Shown piece by piece: positions 39,484 to 48,095 of a stretch of 55,890 nt of DNA. Below the pieces are notes generated by a model. The model had not been told where the DNA came from and did no database searches. It saw only the letters and a program-made list of their open reading frames with translations. The DNA lies in contig JAFRGC010000088.1 of assembly GCA_017434025.1 (NCBI GenBank), forward strand, positions 1-55,890. The letters are read 5' to 3'. The stretch comes from Mogibacterium sp. Its GTDB lineage: Bacteria > Bacillota > Clostridia > Peptostreptococcales > Anaerovoracaceae. Both the position numbers and the translations under genes were made by a program. Within the stretch, counting starts at the first letter, position 1, and every line of letters begins with the position of its first letter.

Positions 39484-40463
39484 ACGGACTGAATGATCTG
39501 GACCGTGAACTGAATGAAAATGATTCCTCAGTGCTGACTGTTACCGCCGGCGCGGAAGATGCAGGATCCAGGCTCGATGCTTTCATCGGATGCAACACCG
39601 ATGAACTGTCGAGGAGTTATGCTGTGCGTCTGATCGAGCAGGGACAGGTGACTGTCAACGGGACACCGGTCACTTCCAAGAAGCACAAGCTCTCCGACGG
39701 TGACGTCGTGACTATCGATGTGCCGGAGCCGGAGTCCCTGAATATCGCGGCAGAGAACATTCCTCTTGAGATCATCTACGAAGACAGCGATGTCATAGTA
39801 GTGAACAAGCCTCGTGGAATGGTTGTCCACCCTGGTCCTGGCAACTGGTCCGGGACTCTCGTCAATGCCGTGATGTTCCACTGCGGGAATTCCCTGTCAT
39901 CGATCAACGGAATCATCAGGCCGGGCATTGTCCACCGGATCGACAAAGACACCAGCGGTCTTCTCATGATCGCCAAGAATGATCACGCGCACGAATCGCT
40001 CGCAGAGCAGCTGCGGATCCACTCGGTAACAAGAGAATATACCGCACTATGCTATGACAACATCCGTGAAGATGAACTGACGATCGACGAACCGATCGGC
40101 CGCGACGAGCACAACCGTCTGCGGAGAGCAGTGCGGGGTTCCGGTCAGCGCGAGGCAGTGACACATATCCGGGTCCTGGAACGTTTTGGCAGATATACAC
40201 TGATCAGAGCAAGGCTCGAGACCGGACGCACTCACCAGATCCGTGTCCATATGGCTTACATCAAGCATCCTCTGGCGGGTGATGAACTGTATGGGCCACG
40301 CCGCCAGACCGGCAGCATCGAAGGAATCAAAGTCAGCGGTCAGCTGCTTCACGCCGGCACACTCGGATTCGTCCACCCATCAACCGGAGAATACATGGAG
40401 TTCCACTCAGATCTTCCGGAAGTGTTCGATCAGGTACTGGAACGGCTGCGCAGCAAGGAGTAA
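39480..40463 (+). CDS. rluD: 23S rRNA pseudouridine synthase, RluD type
   Basis: The protein has 327 residues from the GTG at 39480, which overlaps the lspA stop. The S4 RNA-binding domain (residues 30-95, RSYAVRLIEQGQVTVNGTPV) is followed by the catalytic core with RIDKDTSGLLMIAKN containing the active-site Asp, then LETGRTHQIRVHM. It makes pseudouridines in large-subunit rRNA. The frame is open 19 codons further upstream inside lspA, but the GTG has GGAGG at the right distance. Confidence 0.9.
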   Translation: MNGLNDLDRELNENDSSVLTVTAGAEDAGSRLDAFIGCNTDELSRSYAVRLIEQGQVTVNGTPVTSKKHKLSDGDVVTIDVPEPESLNIAAENIPLEIIYEDSDVIVVNKPRGMVVHPGPGNWSGTLVNAVMFHCGNSLSSINGIIRPGIVHRIDKDTSGLLMIAKNDHAHESLAEQLRIHSVTREYTALCYDNIREDELTIDEPIGRDEHNRLRRAVRGSGQREAVTHIRVLERFGRYTLIRARLETGRTHQIRVHMAYIKHPLAGDELYGPRRQTGSIEGIKVSGQLLHAGTLGFVHPSTGEYMEFHSDLPEVFDQVLERLRSKE

Positions 40464-40468
40464 TACGA

Positions 40469-41062
40469 ATGAAGATCACATCGAAAACAGGTCCTCTCAT
40501 GGCCCCGCTCCCTACCGTCATGGTGAGCTGCGGCGACATGGAGAACAGCAACATAATAACGATCGCCTGGACAGGCATCATCAATTCCAATCCGCCGATG
40601 ACATATGTTTCGGTACAGAGATCCCGCCACTCGCACGATATCATCGCTGAGAGCGGTGAGTTCGTGATCAATCTGACGACAGTGGAACTTGCCAAAGCGA
40701 TGGACTTCTGCGGTGTCAGATCCGGCCGGGACATCGACAAGTTCACTCATCTCGGTCTCACGCGCGAAGCCGGTGATCACGTCAGCGCGCCGATGATCGC
40801 AGAGTCACCGGTCAATCTGGAATGCAAAGTCACGGAGATGAAGTCATTCCCGACGCACGACATGTTCATCGCAGAGATCGTGGCGATACACATCGATGAC
40901 AAGTACGTTGACGAGAAGGGCGCTTACGATTTCGGCAGCATGGATCTCGTATCGTTCACTCACGGGAAATATTACAGGCACAAATCAACAGAACTGGGAT
41001 TCTTCGGCTACTCAGTCATGAAGCCTAAGACGGCAAAGCGCCGCAGGAAGAAAGGCAAATAG
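40469..41062 (+). CDS. Flavin reductase-like FMN-binding protein
   Basis: The 197-residue protein has the flavin reductase-like barrel. PTVMVSCGDMENSNIITIAW is the FMN-binding start, SVQRSRHSHDII follows, and GEFVINL and DFCGVRSGRDIDKF are typical of the flavoredoxin-like branch found in anaerobes. It ends with a very basic tail (KPKTAKRRRKKGK). GGAG stands 10 bases before the ATG. It is the last gene of the rqcH operon. The partner and electron donor are unknown. Confidence 0.82.
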   Translation: MKITSKTGPLMAPLPTVMVSCGDMENSNIITIAWTGIINSNPPMTYVSVQRSRHSHDIIAESGEFVINLTTVELAKAMDFCGVRSGRDIDKFTHLGLTREAGDHVSAPMIAESPVNLECKVTEMKSFPTHDMFIAEIVAIHIDDKYVDEKGAYDFGSMDLVSFTHGKYYRHKSTELGFFGYSVMKPKTAKRRRKKGK

Positions 41063-41091
41063 CTGCGAAGCGGATCGTTGCTGAAAGAAAT

Positions 41092-41143
41092 AAAACACAT
41101 TGCAACGTCAGCCCCTAAGGGCCGGCAGTGCAATGTGTTTTTG
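41092..41143. terminator. Bidirectional terminator between the rqcH and divIVA operons
   Basis: AAAACACATTGCA (41092-41104) pairs with TGCAATGTGTTTT (41129-41141) around an inner GC-rich hairpin. T-runs flank both sides (TTTTTGG on plus, TTTTATTT on minus). Confidence 0.88.
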
Positions 41144-41191
41144 GTTAGTGTTGAACGGGTCGGCCGGATGTGATCCGGCTCCCCTGCAGGA

Positions 41192-41869
41192 TTACTTGAG
41201 GATGATCGTGTCAGTGATCGCTGCAGGTTCCTCTGCCATCTTCTTAAGTCCCTCGGAGAGATCAGAGATGGTAGCCTGTCCGAGATCTGTTACAGGCTCT
41301 GCTGCTGCCTCGACCTCTTCCTTGCTGATAACGATAGTAGGAGCCTTGTGGTCCCCTGTTGTAACGGTCTCAGGGATCTCACTGTTGAGGGATGCAATAC
41401 CTGCTGTGTCAAGATCTGCAAGGATATCAAACGGATCCTCATCAAGGCTGTCAAGCTCTGCCTGCAGCATCTTGCGGAACTTATCTCTCAGTCTGTCGAT
41501 CTTGCTGCTGAGTACAGCGTGCTCGTCATTCAGCTTCCTTACGGATACCTTAGCGTCGAGGAGCATATTCTCTGCCTCGAGCTCAGCATCTCTCATCATG
41601 AGCTCAGCTCTTCTCTCAGCACTTGCGGAGATGTCTGCCATGAGCTTCTTAGCTGTCTCAAGAGTCTCAAGCATAGCATTGTCATCCTTCTGAGCCTCTT
41701 CGAGCTGCTTCTCCAGAGCCTTGATCTTATGAGCCATGGATCTGTTGTCGTTCAGTATCTTCTCGTAATCCGCAACGATCAGATCAAGGAACTCATCGAC
41801 TTCCCTTGAATTGTATCCTCTCTTGTCACGGCTGAATTCTTTCTTGTCAATGTCAATAGGCATTATCAT
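41192..41869 (-). CDS. divIVA: DivIVA cell-division/polarity protein
   Basis: The 225-residue protein has the DivIVA N-terminus that binds curved membrane (PIDIDKKEFSRDKRGYNSREVDEFLDLI). Coiled coils at about 35-75 and 85-140 are followed by a disordered, acidic tail. AAGGTG precedes two close ATGs (41869 and 41863). It is the last gene of a division block with sepF and yggS and directs septum placement or polar protein location. Confidence 0.9.
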   Translation of the reverse strand: MIMPIDIDKKEFSRDKRGYNSREVDEFLDLIVADYEKILNDNRSMAHKIKALEKQLEEAQKDDNAMLETLETAKKLMADISASAERRAELMMRDAELEAENMLLDAKVSVRKLNDEHAVLSSKIDRLRDKFRKMLQAELDSLDEDPFDILADLDTAGIASLNSEIPETVTTGDHKAPTIVISKEEVEAAAEPVTDLGQATISDLSEGLKKMAEEPAAITDTIILK

Positions 41870-41927
41870 GATATTAGCACCTTACCTTTCCTGATTTAGT
41901 TATATCTTATTCTCAATGATTCTCTTA

Positions 41928-42464
41928 TTATTTCCACGGATTGGAGTTGGCAGGCTTGCCGGCTTCGGTGGCCCTGTCAACCAATGCCTTGATGTTTACG
42001 TTGTTAGGAGCAAAAATGTAGATGTTAGGGTTGATTCTCTGGACTGTTCCCGACAGTGCGTAGGTAGCGCCGCCAAGGAAGTCGAACATCTTGCGGGCAA
42101 GATCGGTCTCAACTTTCTCGAGATTGATGATGACCGGCTTGCGCGCTCTGAGATTATCTACCAGTTTGCGGCATTCGTCAAGACTCTTTGGCTCGATTAC
42201 TACCATTTTGAATGGACCGGACTGGTTCATCGAAGCCTTGGCATTCGGTGTGCTCTTAGGCATCGCTGTCATCGGCGGAGCTACATCTCCGAATCCTCTC
42301 GGGCTGATAGAGCTGCTCGGAGCAGGCTCATCGCTGTACGAAGGAGCTGCCGCGCTCATCTTGCTCTTGTAGTTATCGATCTCCTCCTGAGTGATATCGA
42401 AGTCATCATCATCGTATACATCCTCAATACCGACGAGATTCTTCATTTTGTCCATGAAACTCAT
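41928..42464 (-). CDS. sepF: SepF, FtsZ-associated division protein
   Basis: The 178-residue protein has an N-terminal amphipathic membrane-binding helix (MSFMDKMKNLVG), an acidic and Pro/Ser-rich linker, and the C-terminal SepF domain (VVIEPKSLDECRKLVDNLRARKPVIINLE...ARKMFDFLGGATYAL). SepF tethers and shapes FtsZ polymers at the membrane. GGGAGG lies 7 bases before the ATG. It stands between yggS and divIVA, as in other Bacillota; ylmG and ylmH are missing. Confidence 0.93.
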   Translation of the reverse strand: MSFMDKMKNLVGIEDVYDDDDFDITQEEIDNYKSKMSAAAPSYSDEPAPSSSISPRGFGDVAPPMTAMPKSTPNAKASMNQSGPFKMVVIEPKSLDECRKLVDNLRARKPVIINLEKVETDLARKMFDFLGGATYALSGTVQRINPNIYIFAPNNVNIKALVDRATEAGKPANSNPWK

Positions 42465-42477
42465 TTCTGCATCCTCC

Positions 42478-43176
42478 CTATCTATAGTTACGCGGCCCGA
42501 ATATCGAGCTCCCGACTCTGACTATTGTTGATCCTTCTTCGACTGCTACCTCGAAATCTCCCGACATACCCATTGAAAGTACGTCCGGGCAAAATCTTTC
42601 TTCCGGAAGATCCCATGTCTTCATCTCTTCGAAGAGCTCCCGCGCCTCGATGAAATACGGTCTTGCGTCTTCCGGTTCGACCGCCATCGGCGGTATACAC
42701 ATCAGACCTCTTACTCTGACGTTCGCGCATTCAGCAGTGATACTGCTGACCAGCTCACGGAGATCTCCGGAAGCTATTCCGGATTTGGTCTCTTCCATCG
42801 CCGAATTGATTTCTATCAGAATATCCATGACAAGTCCGGCAGCGGCAGCTCTCTTATTGATCTCCTGCGCCAGTCTCAGTGAATCCACAGAGTGGATCAT
42901 GACGACCTTGTCTATGATGTTCTTGACTTTGTTGGTCTGAAGGTGGCCGATCAGATGCCACCTTACGGGTTTGACCTTGTCATATTTCTCCAGAAGCTCC
43001 TGTACACGGTTCTCACCTATATCAGTCGCTCCGGCATCGATAGCCTGATTGATCTCCTCCGGTGTATGAGTCTTGGTCACTGCCACCAAAGTGATATCTT
43101 CAGGCTTCCTCCCGCTTCTGGCTGCTGCCTGGTGTATGCGGGAAACTATCTCTGTATATCTGTCCTGAATGCTCAT
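42478..43176 (-). CDS. PLP homeostasis protein (YggS/PLPBP family)
   Basis: The 232-residue single-domain barrel protein binds pyridoxal phosphate through Lys35 (LVAVTKTHT). It has the family motifs GENRVQEL, WHLIGHLQTNK and SMGMSGDFEVAV. It balances PLP and amino-acid levels rather than catalysing a known reaction. Its start overlaps the preceding stop as ATGA. The link with sepF and divIVA is a conserved Bacillota arrangement. Confidence 0.92.
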   Translation of the reverse strand: MSIQDRYTEIVSRIHQAAARSGRKPEDITLVAVTKTHTPEEINQAIDAGATDIGENRVQELLEKYDKVKPVRWHLIGHLQTNKVKNIIDKVVMIHSVDSLRLAQEINKRAAAAGLVMDILIEINSAMEETKSGIASGDLRELVSSITAECANVRVRGLMCIPPMAVEPEDARPYFIEARELFEEMKTWDLPEERFCPDVLSMGMSGDFEVAVEEGSTIVRVGSSIFGPRNYR

Positions 43177-44276
43177 TCCTTGTTGTTCAGTTCCTGAATG
43201 TCTTCTGCTGTAGGTTCGGCAACGATCTCATCATATGGTTTGATCGTCTCCACGAAGTTGCCTCCCTCGTCGACATAGATGTCTGAGTAGGCAGCACATT
43301 GCTCACCATCATCTGCCATGATGGAAACCGGTTTGAACCGGTGCTCTCCGAGCTTGTTCTTGACCAGTACTCCTTTCTTGCCATCCATCTCAATGATGCT
43401 GGAATCACGGAGGATCAGTCCCTCTGCGCTGGCGACAGTTATCGTCGCATCCAGAGTGCGGATGTCTGTAAAACCTTCCCAGAAAGTCTTGCACTCAATT
43501 GCGACTCTCGTAACATCCTTGCCGGTTTCAACATCAGCGATCTTGACCTTGATGTCTTCTCCGCCGGCGTTCATCGTAACGGTGCGTCCGGCAGTATACT
43601 TCGCTCCTGCCTTGAGATCAAGATAGAAGACAAGATACCATTTGCGGTTCCTGACGATCTTGTAGACAGGCTCTCCCTTGGAACATCTGCCATTCTCAGT
43701 CTCTACATGCCTGAGCTTGGTCAGTTTGTTGAGATCATCACGGTTGAGATTGCCTAACTCAGCTGTCGAGAGCTTGGCCTCTGCGCCATCGACGAAATAG
43801 CAGATATAGCCGGCATATCTGTTGATGCCTTTGGATGCCTCCAGATAGTTGCCGTCAAGATTCTCCAGGATGGATGCATACTTGTGGCTGACATTGCCTT
43901 CATCTTCCTCTTCTTCCGGCTCTTCTGCTGTCTCAGTCTGTCCTTCTTCGGAGGCCTCCTGTTCTGCTGCCGCCTCTTCTTCCGCGCGCTCCTCTTCGGA
44001 AAGTACAGGAGCGAGCTCGACGATCTGTGTCCCTGCTTTGATCAGTTTGCCTTCCGGGGCAAGTCTGTTGACCTCGCAGTCTTCTGCCGCAACATAAACG
44101 ACCTCGTCTCTGACGATGTATCCAGACACATCATCCTTGAGCTCAATACTGCCGTATTCTGTTACATAAGTCTTCTCGAGAAGCCCTTTGACAGAAGGCA
44201 CAGCATATACGACGATGATGCATATTATTATCAGTGCGATGTAAATAATTAATGCTGCTAACCACTTTTTTCTCAT
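43173..44276 (-). CDS. Membrane-anchored HlyD-like protein of the division cluster
   Basis: The protein has 367 residues from the ATG at 44276, with GAGGG 6 bases upstream. One membrane helix (residues 6-28) is followed by an outer domain. That domain starts with a biotinyl-lipoyl-like half (YGSIELKDDVSGYIVRDEVV, KAGTQIVEL) and is interrupted by a 45-residue Glu/Ala-rich coil. It ends with beta-rich segments (GVLVKNKLGEHRFKPVSI) like membrane-fusion adaptor proteins. No partner transporter is nearby. Its place before yggS-sepF-divIVA suggests an envelope or division role. Confidence 0.7.
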   Translation of the reverse strand: MRKKWLAALIIYIALIIICIIVVYAVPSVKGLLEKTYVTEYGSIELKDDVSGYIVRDEVVYVAAEDCEVNRLAPEGKLIKAGTQIVELAPVLSEEERAEEEAAAEQEASEEGQTETAEEPEEEEDEGNVSHKYASILENLDGNYLEASKGINRYAGYICYFVDGAEAKLSTAELGNLNRDDLNKLTKLRHVETENGRCSKGEPVYKIVRNRKWYLVFYLDLKAGAKYTAGRTVTMNAGGEDIKVKIADVETGKDVTRVAIECKTFWEGFTDIRTLDATITVASAEGLILRDSSIIEMDGKKGVLVKNKLGEHRFKPVSIMADDGEQCAAYSDIYVDEGGNFVETIKPYDEIVAEPTAEDIQELNNKE

Positions 44277-44294
44277 ATGGGCCCTCTTCGCTAA

Positions 44295-44342
44295 ATTATA
44301 CAATACAAGAGCCCCGGGTTACAATATGTATTTACCGGGGCT
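44295..44342 (-). promoter_or_regulatory. Promoter embedded in a hairpin before the HlyD-like gene
   Basis: On the minus strand TTGTAA (44319-44324), an 18-base spacer and TATAAT (44295-44300). AGCCCCGG (44310-44317) and CCGGGGCT (44335-44342) form a hairpin whose loop holds the -35 box. The hairpin is probably the terminator of the trmD operon, though its T-run is weak. Confidence 0.55.
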
Positions 44343-44410
44343 TCGAAAATTACTATATTTTGTGCCTAGCCTTTTCCAGTTCTGTCCGTACGATGACCGT
44401 TCCGGGAGCT

Positions 44411-45139
44411 TTATCGTCTGTATTTGTCGAGGATGGCACGCTCTTTGCGGGTCAGTTCATGCGGTCTGTCCTGATACTCTTTCATGAGATCCGGTCTTCT
44501 CTCAGAAGTGATCCTGAGTGACTCTTCCCATCTCCATCTGTCGATCTCCTGATGGTTGCCCGAGAGCAGCACGTCAGGGACTGTCATTCCCTCATATTCT
44601 CTCGGTTTGGAATACTGAGGGTACTCAAGCAGTCCTGAATAGATGGATTCATCCATTACGGATTCTTCGCTCGCAAGGACTCCCTCGATGAACCTCGCGG
44701 CAGTATCTATCAGCACCATCGCAGGGAGTTCTCCGCCGGTCAGCACATAGTCTCCGATAGAGATCTCTCTGGCATTGAGGCGATCCAGCACGCGCTGATC
44801 CACGCCCTCATAATGCCCACAAAGTATCGTGATTTCCGGCATGGCAGCTATCTCGCGCGCGAGTTCACCGCTCAGCAGTTCACCCCTCGGAGACATATAG
44901 ATCACCTGCCCGCCAAATCCACTCTGCCTGTATGCGTCGAGGATCGGCTGGACCTGCATGACCATGCCTGCTCCGCCGCCGTATGGCGTATCGTCAACGC
45001 GGTTATGTCTGTCTTGCGTATATTCGCGTATGTCCGTGATATCAAGCTCGATTATTCCGTTGTCTATTGCTCTTCCCAGCATGCTGGCCCTGAGGGGCTC
45101 GAACATCTCAGGGAAGATCGTAAGGATATTGATCTTCAT
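44411..45139 (-). CDS. trmD: tRNA (guanine-N1)-methyltransferase
   Basis: The 242-residue SPOUT-class enzyme methylates G37 of tRNAs with S-adenosylmethionine. It has the trefoil-knot motifs ILTIFPEMF, PYGGGAGMVMQ, LCGHYEGVDQRVL and ISIGDYVLTGGELPA. The start lies 4 bases after the rimM stop, so translation is coupled. The rplS gene that usually follows trmD is absent. Confidence 0.95.
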   Translation of the reverse strand: MKINILTIFPEMFEPLRASMLGRAIDNGIIELDITDIREYTQDRHNRVDDTPYGGGAGMVMQVQPILDAYRQSGFGGQVIYMSPRGELLSGELAREIAAMPEITILCGHYEGVDQRVLDRLNAREISIGDYVLTGGELPAMVLIDTAARFIEGVLASEESVMDESIYSGLLEYPQYSKPREYEGMTVPDVLLSGNHQEIDRWRWEESLRITSERRPDLMKEYQDRPHELTRKERAILDKYRR

Positions 45140-45143
45140 ATCT

Positions 45144-45689
45144 TTAATCGATAAAACCCGGAATGAGTTCGACTTCTATGACTTCGTTCTCGTCATCGAT
45201 CCTGCGCAGGAACGCATCAACAACCGGGATCAGCACTGATTTCCCTTCAGGCGTCCTGACATCGAAAATATCCTGGGCAGTATTCTGGATCACATCCTGC
45301 AGCACTCCGACATCTCTGCCGCTCGCAAGGTCTGTTACCCTGTAACCGAGCAGATCTCTGACGTAGTGCTCGCCTTCCTGCAGTTCTTCAAGATCGCTGG
45401 CATAGATATATAGTTCCATGCCTCTGAGTGAGTCCGCGGCATCTCTGTCGTTAAATCCTTCTATCCGGATGACCGGCCGGCCATTCTGCAGTCTGACTGA
45501 CGCGCAGGCTGCACGGACTTCCTTCCCGCGAGCCGCTGCTTCACCTGCATGCTTAAGAAGGAGGACTTTGCCCTCCTTCAGATTGTCCGAATCCGATGCA
45601 TACAGATTGACTCTGACTTCACCTCTGAGTCCGACACTGCTGCCGATCCTTCCGATATTAACTATCTCTCCGGCTTCCCTATTCTTCAA
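45144..45689 (-). CDS. rimM: Ribosome maturation factor RimM
   Basis: The 181-residue factor helps to assemble the head of the 30S subunit. It has the N-terminal barrel (NIGRIGSSVGLRGEVRVNLYASD) and the C-terminal PRC-barrel (YVRDLLGYRVTD...ILIPVVDAFLRRID style blocks). It overlaps the KH-protein gene by 11 bases and precedes trmD, in the conserved rpsP operon. Confidence 0.93.
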   Translation of the reverse strand: MKNREAGEIVNIGRIGSSVGLRGEVRVNLYASDSDNLKEGKVLLLKHAGEAAARGKEVRAACASVRLQNGRPVIRIEGFNDRDAADSLRGMELYIYASDLEELQEGEHYVRDLLGYRVTDLASGRDVGVLQDVIQNTAQDIFDVRTPEGKSVLIPVVDAFLRRIDDENEVIEVELIPGFID

Positions 45690-45912
45690 CGATCTCCACC
45701 GTGACTCTCAGATTCTGCTTGATTGCTGCAGCCTTGACTACTGTCCTGATCGCCTTGGCGATGCGGCCTGACTTGCCGATGATCTTACCGATATCCTCAT
45801 CAGCGACCTGCAGTTTAACCAGGATGTTCTTTCCGTCGATTTCTTCAGTTACCTTTACCTCGTCAGGCCTGGACACAAGAGCTCTAGCAATTACTTCTAC
45901 TAGATTTCCCAT
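45679..45912 (-). CDS. khpA: KH-domain RNA-binding protein KhpA
   Basis: The 77-residue protein is a single KH domain with the GxxG loop GKSG inside KIIGKSGRIAKAIRTVVKAA. It binds RNA and in related bacteria pairs with KhpB to affect cell elongation and RNA stability. It sits between rpsP and rimM, the usual position in Bacillota. Confidence 0.93.
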   Translation of the reverse strand: MGNLVEVIARALVSRPDEVKVTEEIDGKNILVKLQVADEDIGKIIGKSGRIAKAIRTVVKAAAIKQNLRVTVEIVEE

Positions 45913-45926
45913 TGTTCCTTCCTTCC

Positions 45927-46169
45927 CTATTCGATAGCGCCGGACTTCTTGAGGAGAGCCTTAACGGTATCTGTAGGCTGTGCGCCGTTAGCGAGCCATC
46001 TCTGAGCAGCTTCGTTGTCGATCTTGATCTCCGAAGGGTTCTTCAGCGGATCATAAGTTCCGATTTCCTCGATGAACTTGCCGTTTCTCGGTGTTCTGGA
46101 ATCTGCTACTACTACTCTGTAGAAAGGCTTCTTGTGTGCTCCCATTCTCTTAAGTCTGATCTTAACCAT
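45927..46169 (-). CDS. rpsP: 30S ribosomal protein S16
   Basis: The 80-residue protein has the S16 signature [21 protein letters not shown] followed by GTYDPL. A strong AGGAGG stands 6 bases before the ATG. It follows ffh after a 92-base gap and may have its own promoter there (AT-rich TTATATAAAG stretch); no clear -35 was found. Confidence 0.96.
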   Translation of the reverse strand: MVKIRLKRMGAHKKPFYRVVVADSRTPRNGKFIEEIGTYDPLKNPSEIKIDNEAAQRWLANGAQPTDTVKALLKKSGAIE

Positions 46170-46261
46170 AATTTCCTCCTAAATGTACTGTTTGTTTATT
46201 GTTCTGTTAATGATTGTTTGCTTTATATAATCCACCGCTGTCGGCGGGATCTATAACTGAT

Positions 46262-47605
46262 CTAAAATCCGAAATTCCTCATCATATCTCTTGCCTTGCG
46301 TGAATTCGGATTCGCCAGGACCTTGGTCATCTTCTTCATCTCTTCGTACTTCTTGATGAGCTGATTGATCTCCTGGACTGTGTGGCCTGAGCCTGCTGCG
46401 ATACGCTTGCGTCTCGATGCATTGAGGATGTTCGGGTCTCTTCTCTCCTTAGGTGTCATCGAGAGGATGATCGCTTCCCACTTCTTCAGCTCACTCTTGC
46501 CCTGTTCGAAATCGATGTTCTTCCTGTCGGCAGCAGAGATACCCGGGATCATGTCGATGAGCTTAGCAAGGCCGCCCATCTTGTTGATCTGTCTCATCTG
46601 GCCGAGGAAGTCATCCAGGTCGAACTTGTTCTTCCGGATCTTCTCCTCGAGCTTCCTGGTCTCCTCTTCGTCAAAAGCGTTCTCCGCCTGTTCGATGAGT
46701 GTCATCACGTCGCCCATGCCGAGGATCCTCGAAGCGATCCTGTCAGGATAGAACGGTTCGAGAGCATTATACTTCTCACCGGTACCCATGAACTTGATCG
46801 GCTTGCCCGTGACAGCTTTGACCGAAAGCGCAGCACCGCCGCGGGAGTCACCATCCATTTTGGTCATGATGATTCCGTCCACTCCCAGCGCGTCATTGAA
46901 GCCCTTCGCGATATTGACTGCGTCCTGACCTGTAAGTGCATCGACTACCAGCAGGATCTCATGAGGTCTGACGGCCTTCTTGATATCCTTGAGCTCGTTC
47001 ATCAGTGTCTCGTCGATCTGCAGACGGCCCGCCGTATCGATGACCAGAACGTTGCAGCCTCTCCTCTGAGCTTCTTTGACAGCGTCGGACGCGATCTTCA
47101 CAGCATCATGCGAATCTCTGTCCACATATACAGGAGTGTTGACTGCCTTGCCGACGATCTCCAACTGGTCGATAGCAGCCGGTCTGTAGATGTCGCAAGC
47201 TGCGAGCATCGGGTGCTTGCCGGTCTGCTTAAGATAGGAAGCAAGCTTGCCGGCTGTGGTCGTCTTACCTGTACCCTGCAGTCCTACCAGCATCAGTATT
47301 GTGAAGCCGCTAGGCGAATAGGTGAGCTTGGAACCGGTGCCGCCCATCATGTCGACGAGCTCGTCTCTGACGATCTTGACTACCATCTGATCCGGTGTCA
47401 GGCTCTTGAGCACTCCTGCTCCCAGAGCTTTCTCCTTGATCGTAGCGACGAAATCCTTGACGATCTTGAAGTTGACATCTGCCTCGAGAAGCGCCATCTT
47501 GACAACTCGCATCGCGTTGTCAAAATCCTTCTCGGTTACGACGCCCTGGCCCTTGAGGTCCTTGAATGCTCCCTGTAATTTTTCAGAAAGTCCTTCGAAT
47601 GCCAT
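46262..47605 (-). CDS. ffh: Signal recognition particle protein Ffh
   Basis: The 447-residue GTPase targets nascent membrane proteins. It has the N domain, the G domain with LQGTGKTTTAGKLA, DTAGRLQ and the TKMDGDSRGG motif, and the methionine-rich M domain at the C-terminus (KMTKVLANPNSRKARDMMRNFGF). GGAGA precedes the ATG. It lies 10 bases after ylxM. Confidence 0.95.
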   Translation of the reverse strand: MAFEGLSEKLQGAFKDLKGQGVVTEKDFDNAMRVVKMALLEADVNFKIVKDFVATIKEKALGAGVLKSLTPDQMVVKIVRDELVDMMGGTGSKLTYSPSGFTILMLVGLQGTGKTTTAGKLASYLKQTGKHPMLAACDIYRPAAIDQLEIVGKAVNTPVYVDRDSHDAVKIASDAVKEAQRRGCNVLVIDTAGRLQIDETLMNELKDIKKAVRPHEILLVVDALTGQDAVNIAKGFNDALGVDGIIMTKMDGDSRGGAALSVKAVTGKPIKFMGTGEKYNALEPFYPDRIASRILGMGDVMTLIEQAENAFDEEETRKLEEKIRKNKFDLDDFLGQMRQINKMGGLAKLIDMIPGISAADRKNIDFEQGKSELKKWEAIILSMTPKERRDPNILNASRRKRIAAGSGHTVQEINQLIKKYEEMKKMTKVLANPNSRKARDMMRNFGF

Positions 47606-47615
47606 AGTGTCTCCG

Positions 47616-47960
47616 TTACTCTGTTATCTTCTCTATACTCGAGATCAGCTCATCCCTTACCGTCTGACCGATCTCAAGATTTCCGATCATATCGTGCGCC
47701 TTGTCTGCCAATGTCTGATTATATCTGTAATTCCTGATCAGGCCCAGCCGGTCTTCATACTCTTCCAGCGCGCGCTCAGCCTTCTTGAGTGTGTAGTGGA
47801 CAGCCTGTCTCGTCATCCCGAGTTCGGCAGCGATCTCCGAGAGGCTCAGATTGTCCTCATGGTACAATGCCATCACCTCGTTCTGGCTGTTGCTGAGCAG
47901 TGATCCGTAGAAATCATACAGCATGCTCGCATATTCAACTGTCTTAAGGTCTTCACTCAT
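47616..47960 (-). CDS. ylxM: YlxM-type helix-turn-helix protein
   Basis: The 114-residue protein has a sigma-70 region-4-like helix-turn-helix (YHEDNLSLSEIAAELGMTRQAVHYTLKKAERALEEYE pattern). It is the constant upstream partner of ffh in Bacillota and influences SRP function. It is the first gene of ylxM-ffh. Its promoter has its -35 box inside the terminator of the gene before it. Confidence 0.92.
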   Translation of the reverse strand: MSEDLKTVEYASMLYDFYGSLLSNSQNEVMALYHEDNLSLSEIAAELGMTRQAVHYTLKKAERALEEYEDRLGLIRNYRYNQTLADKAHDMIGNLEIGQTVRDELISSIEKITE

Positions 47961-48016
47961 TCCAGCATTCCGTTTCTGTCAGCCGCCCGAATACGGCAGC
48001 GAACTCGTGCCGGATA

Positions 48017-48066
48017 ATACTAACACAATACAAAACGGGTGTCAAATAATATACTTGACACCCGTT
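48017..48066 (-). promoter_or_regulatory. Overlapping terminator and ylxM-ffh promoter
   Basis: AACGGGTGTCAA (48034-48045) pairs perfectly with TTGACACCCGTT (48055-48066), and on the minus strand TTTTGTATTG follows: a terminator for the secreted-protein gene. The 3' arm of the hairpin holds a perfect TTGACA (plus-strand 48040-48045), spaced 17 bases from TAGTAT (48017-48022), which is the likely ylxM promoter. Confidence 0.7.
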
Positions 48067-48074
48067 GTTCTTTC

Positions 48075-48095
48075 TGTCAAACAATTTGCTTGACA
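48075..48095. repeat. Second TGTCAA...TTGACA inverted repeat
   Basis: TGTCAA (48075-48080) and TTGACA (48090-48095) repeat the inner part of the terminator hairpin at 48040-48060. Spacing is the same and the core is similar (AATnTnC), 35 bases further on. It directly abuts the stop of the secreted-protein gene. Confidence 0.5.
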
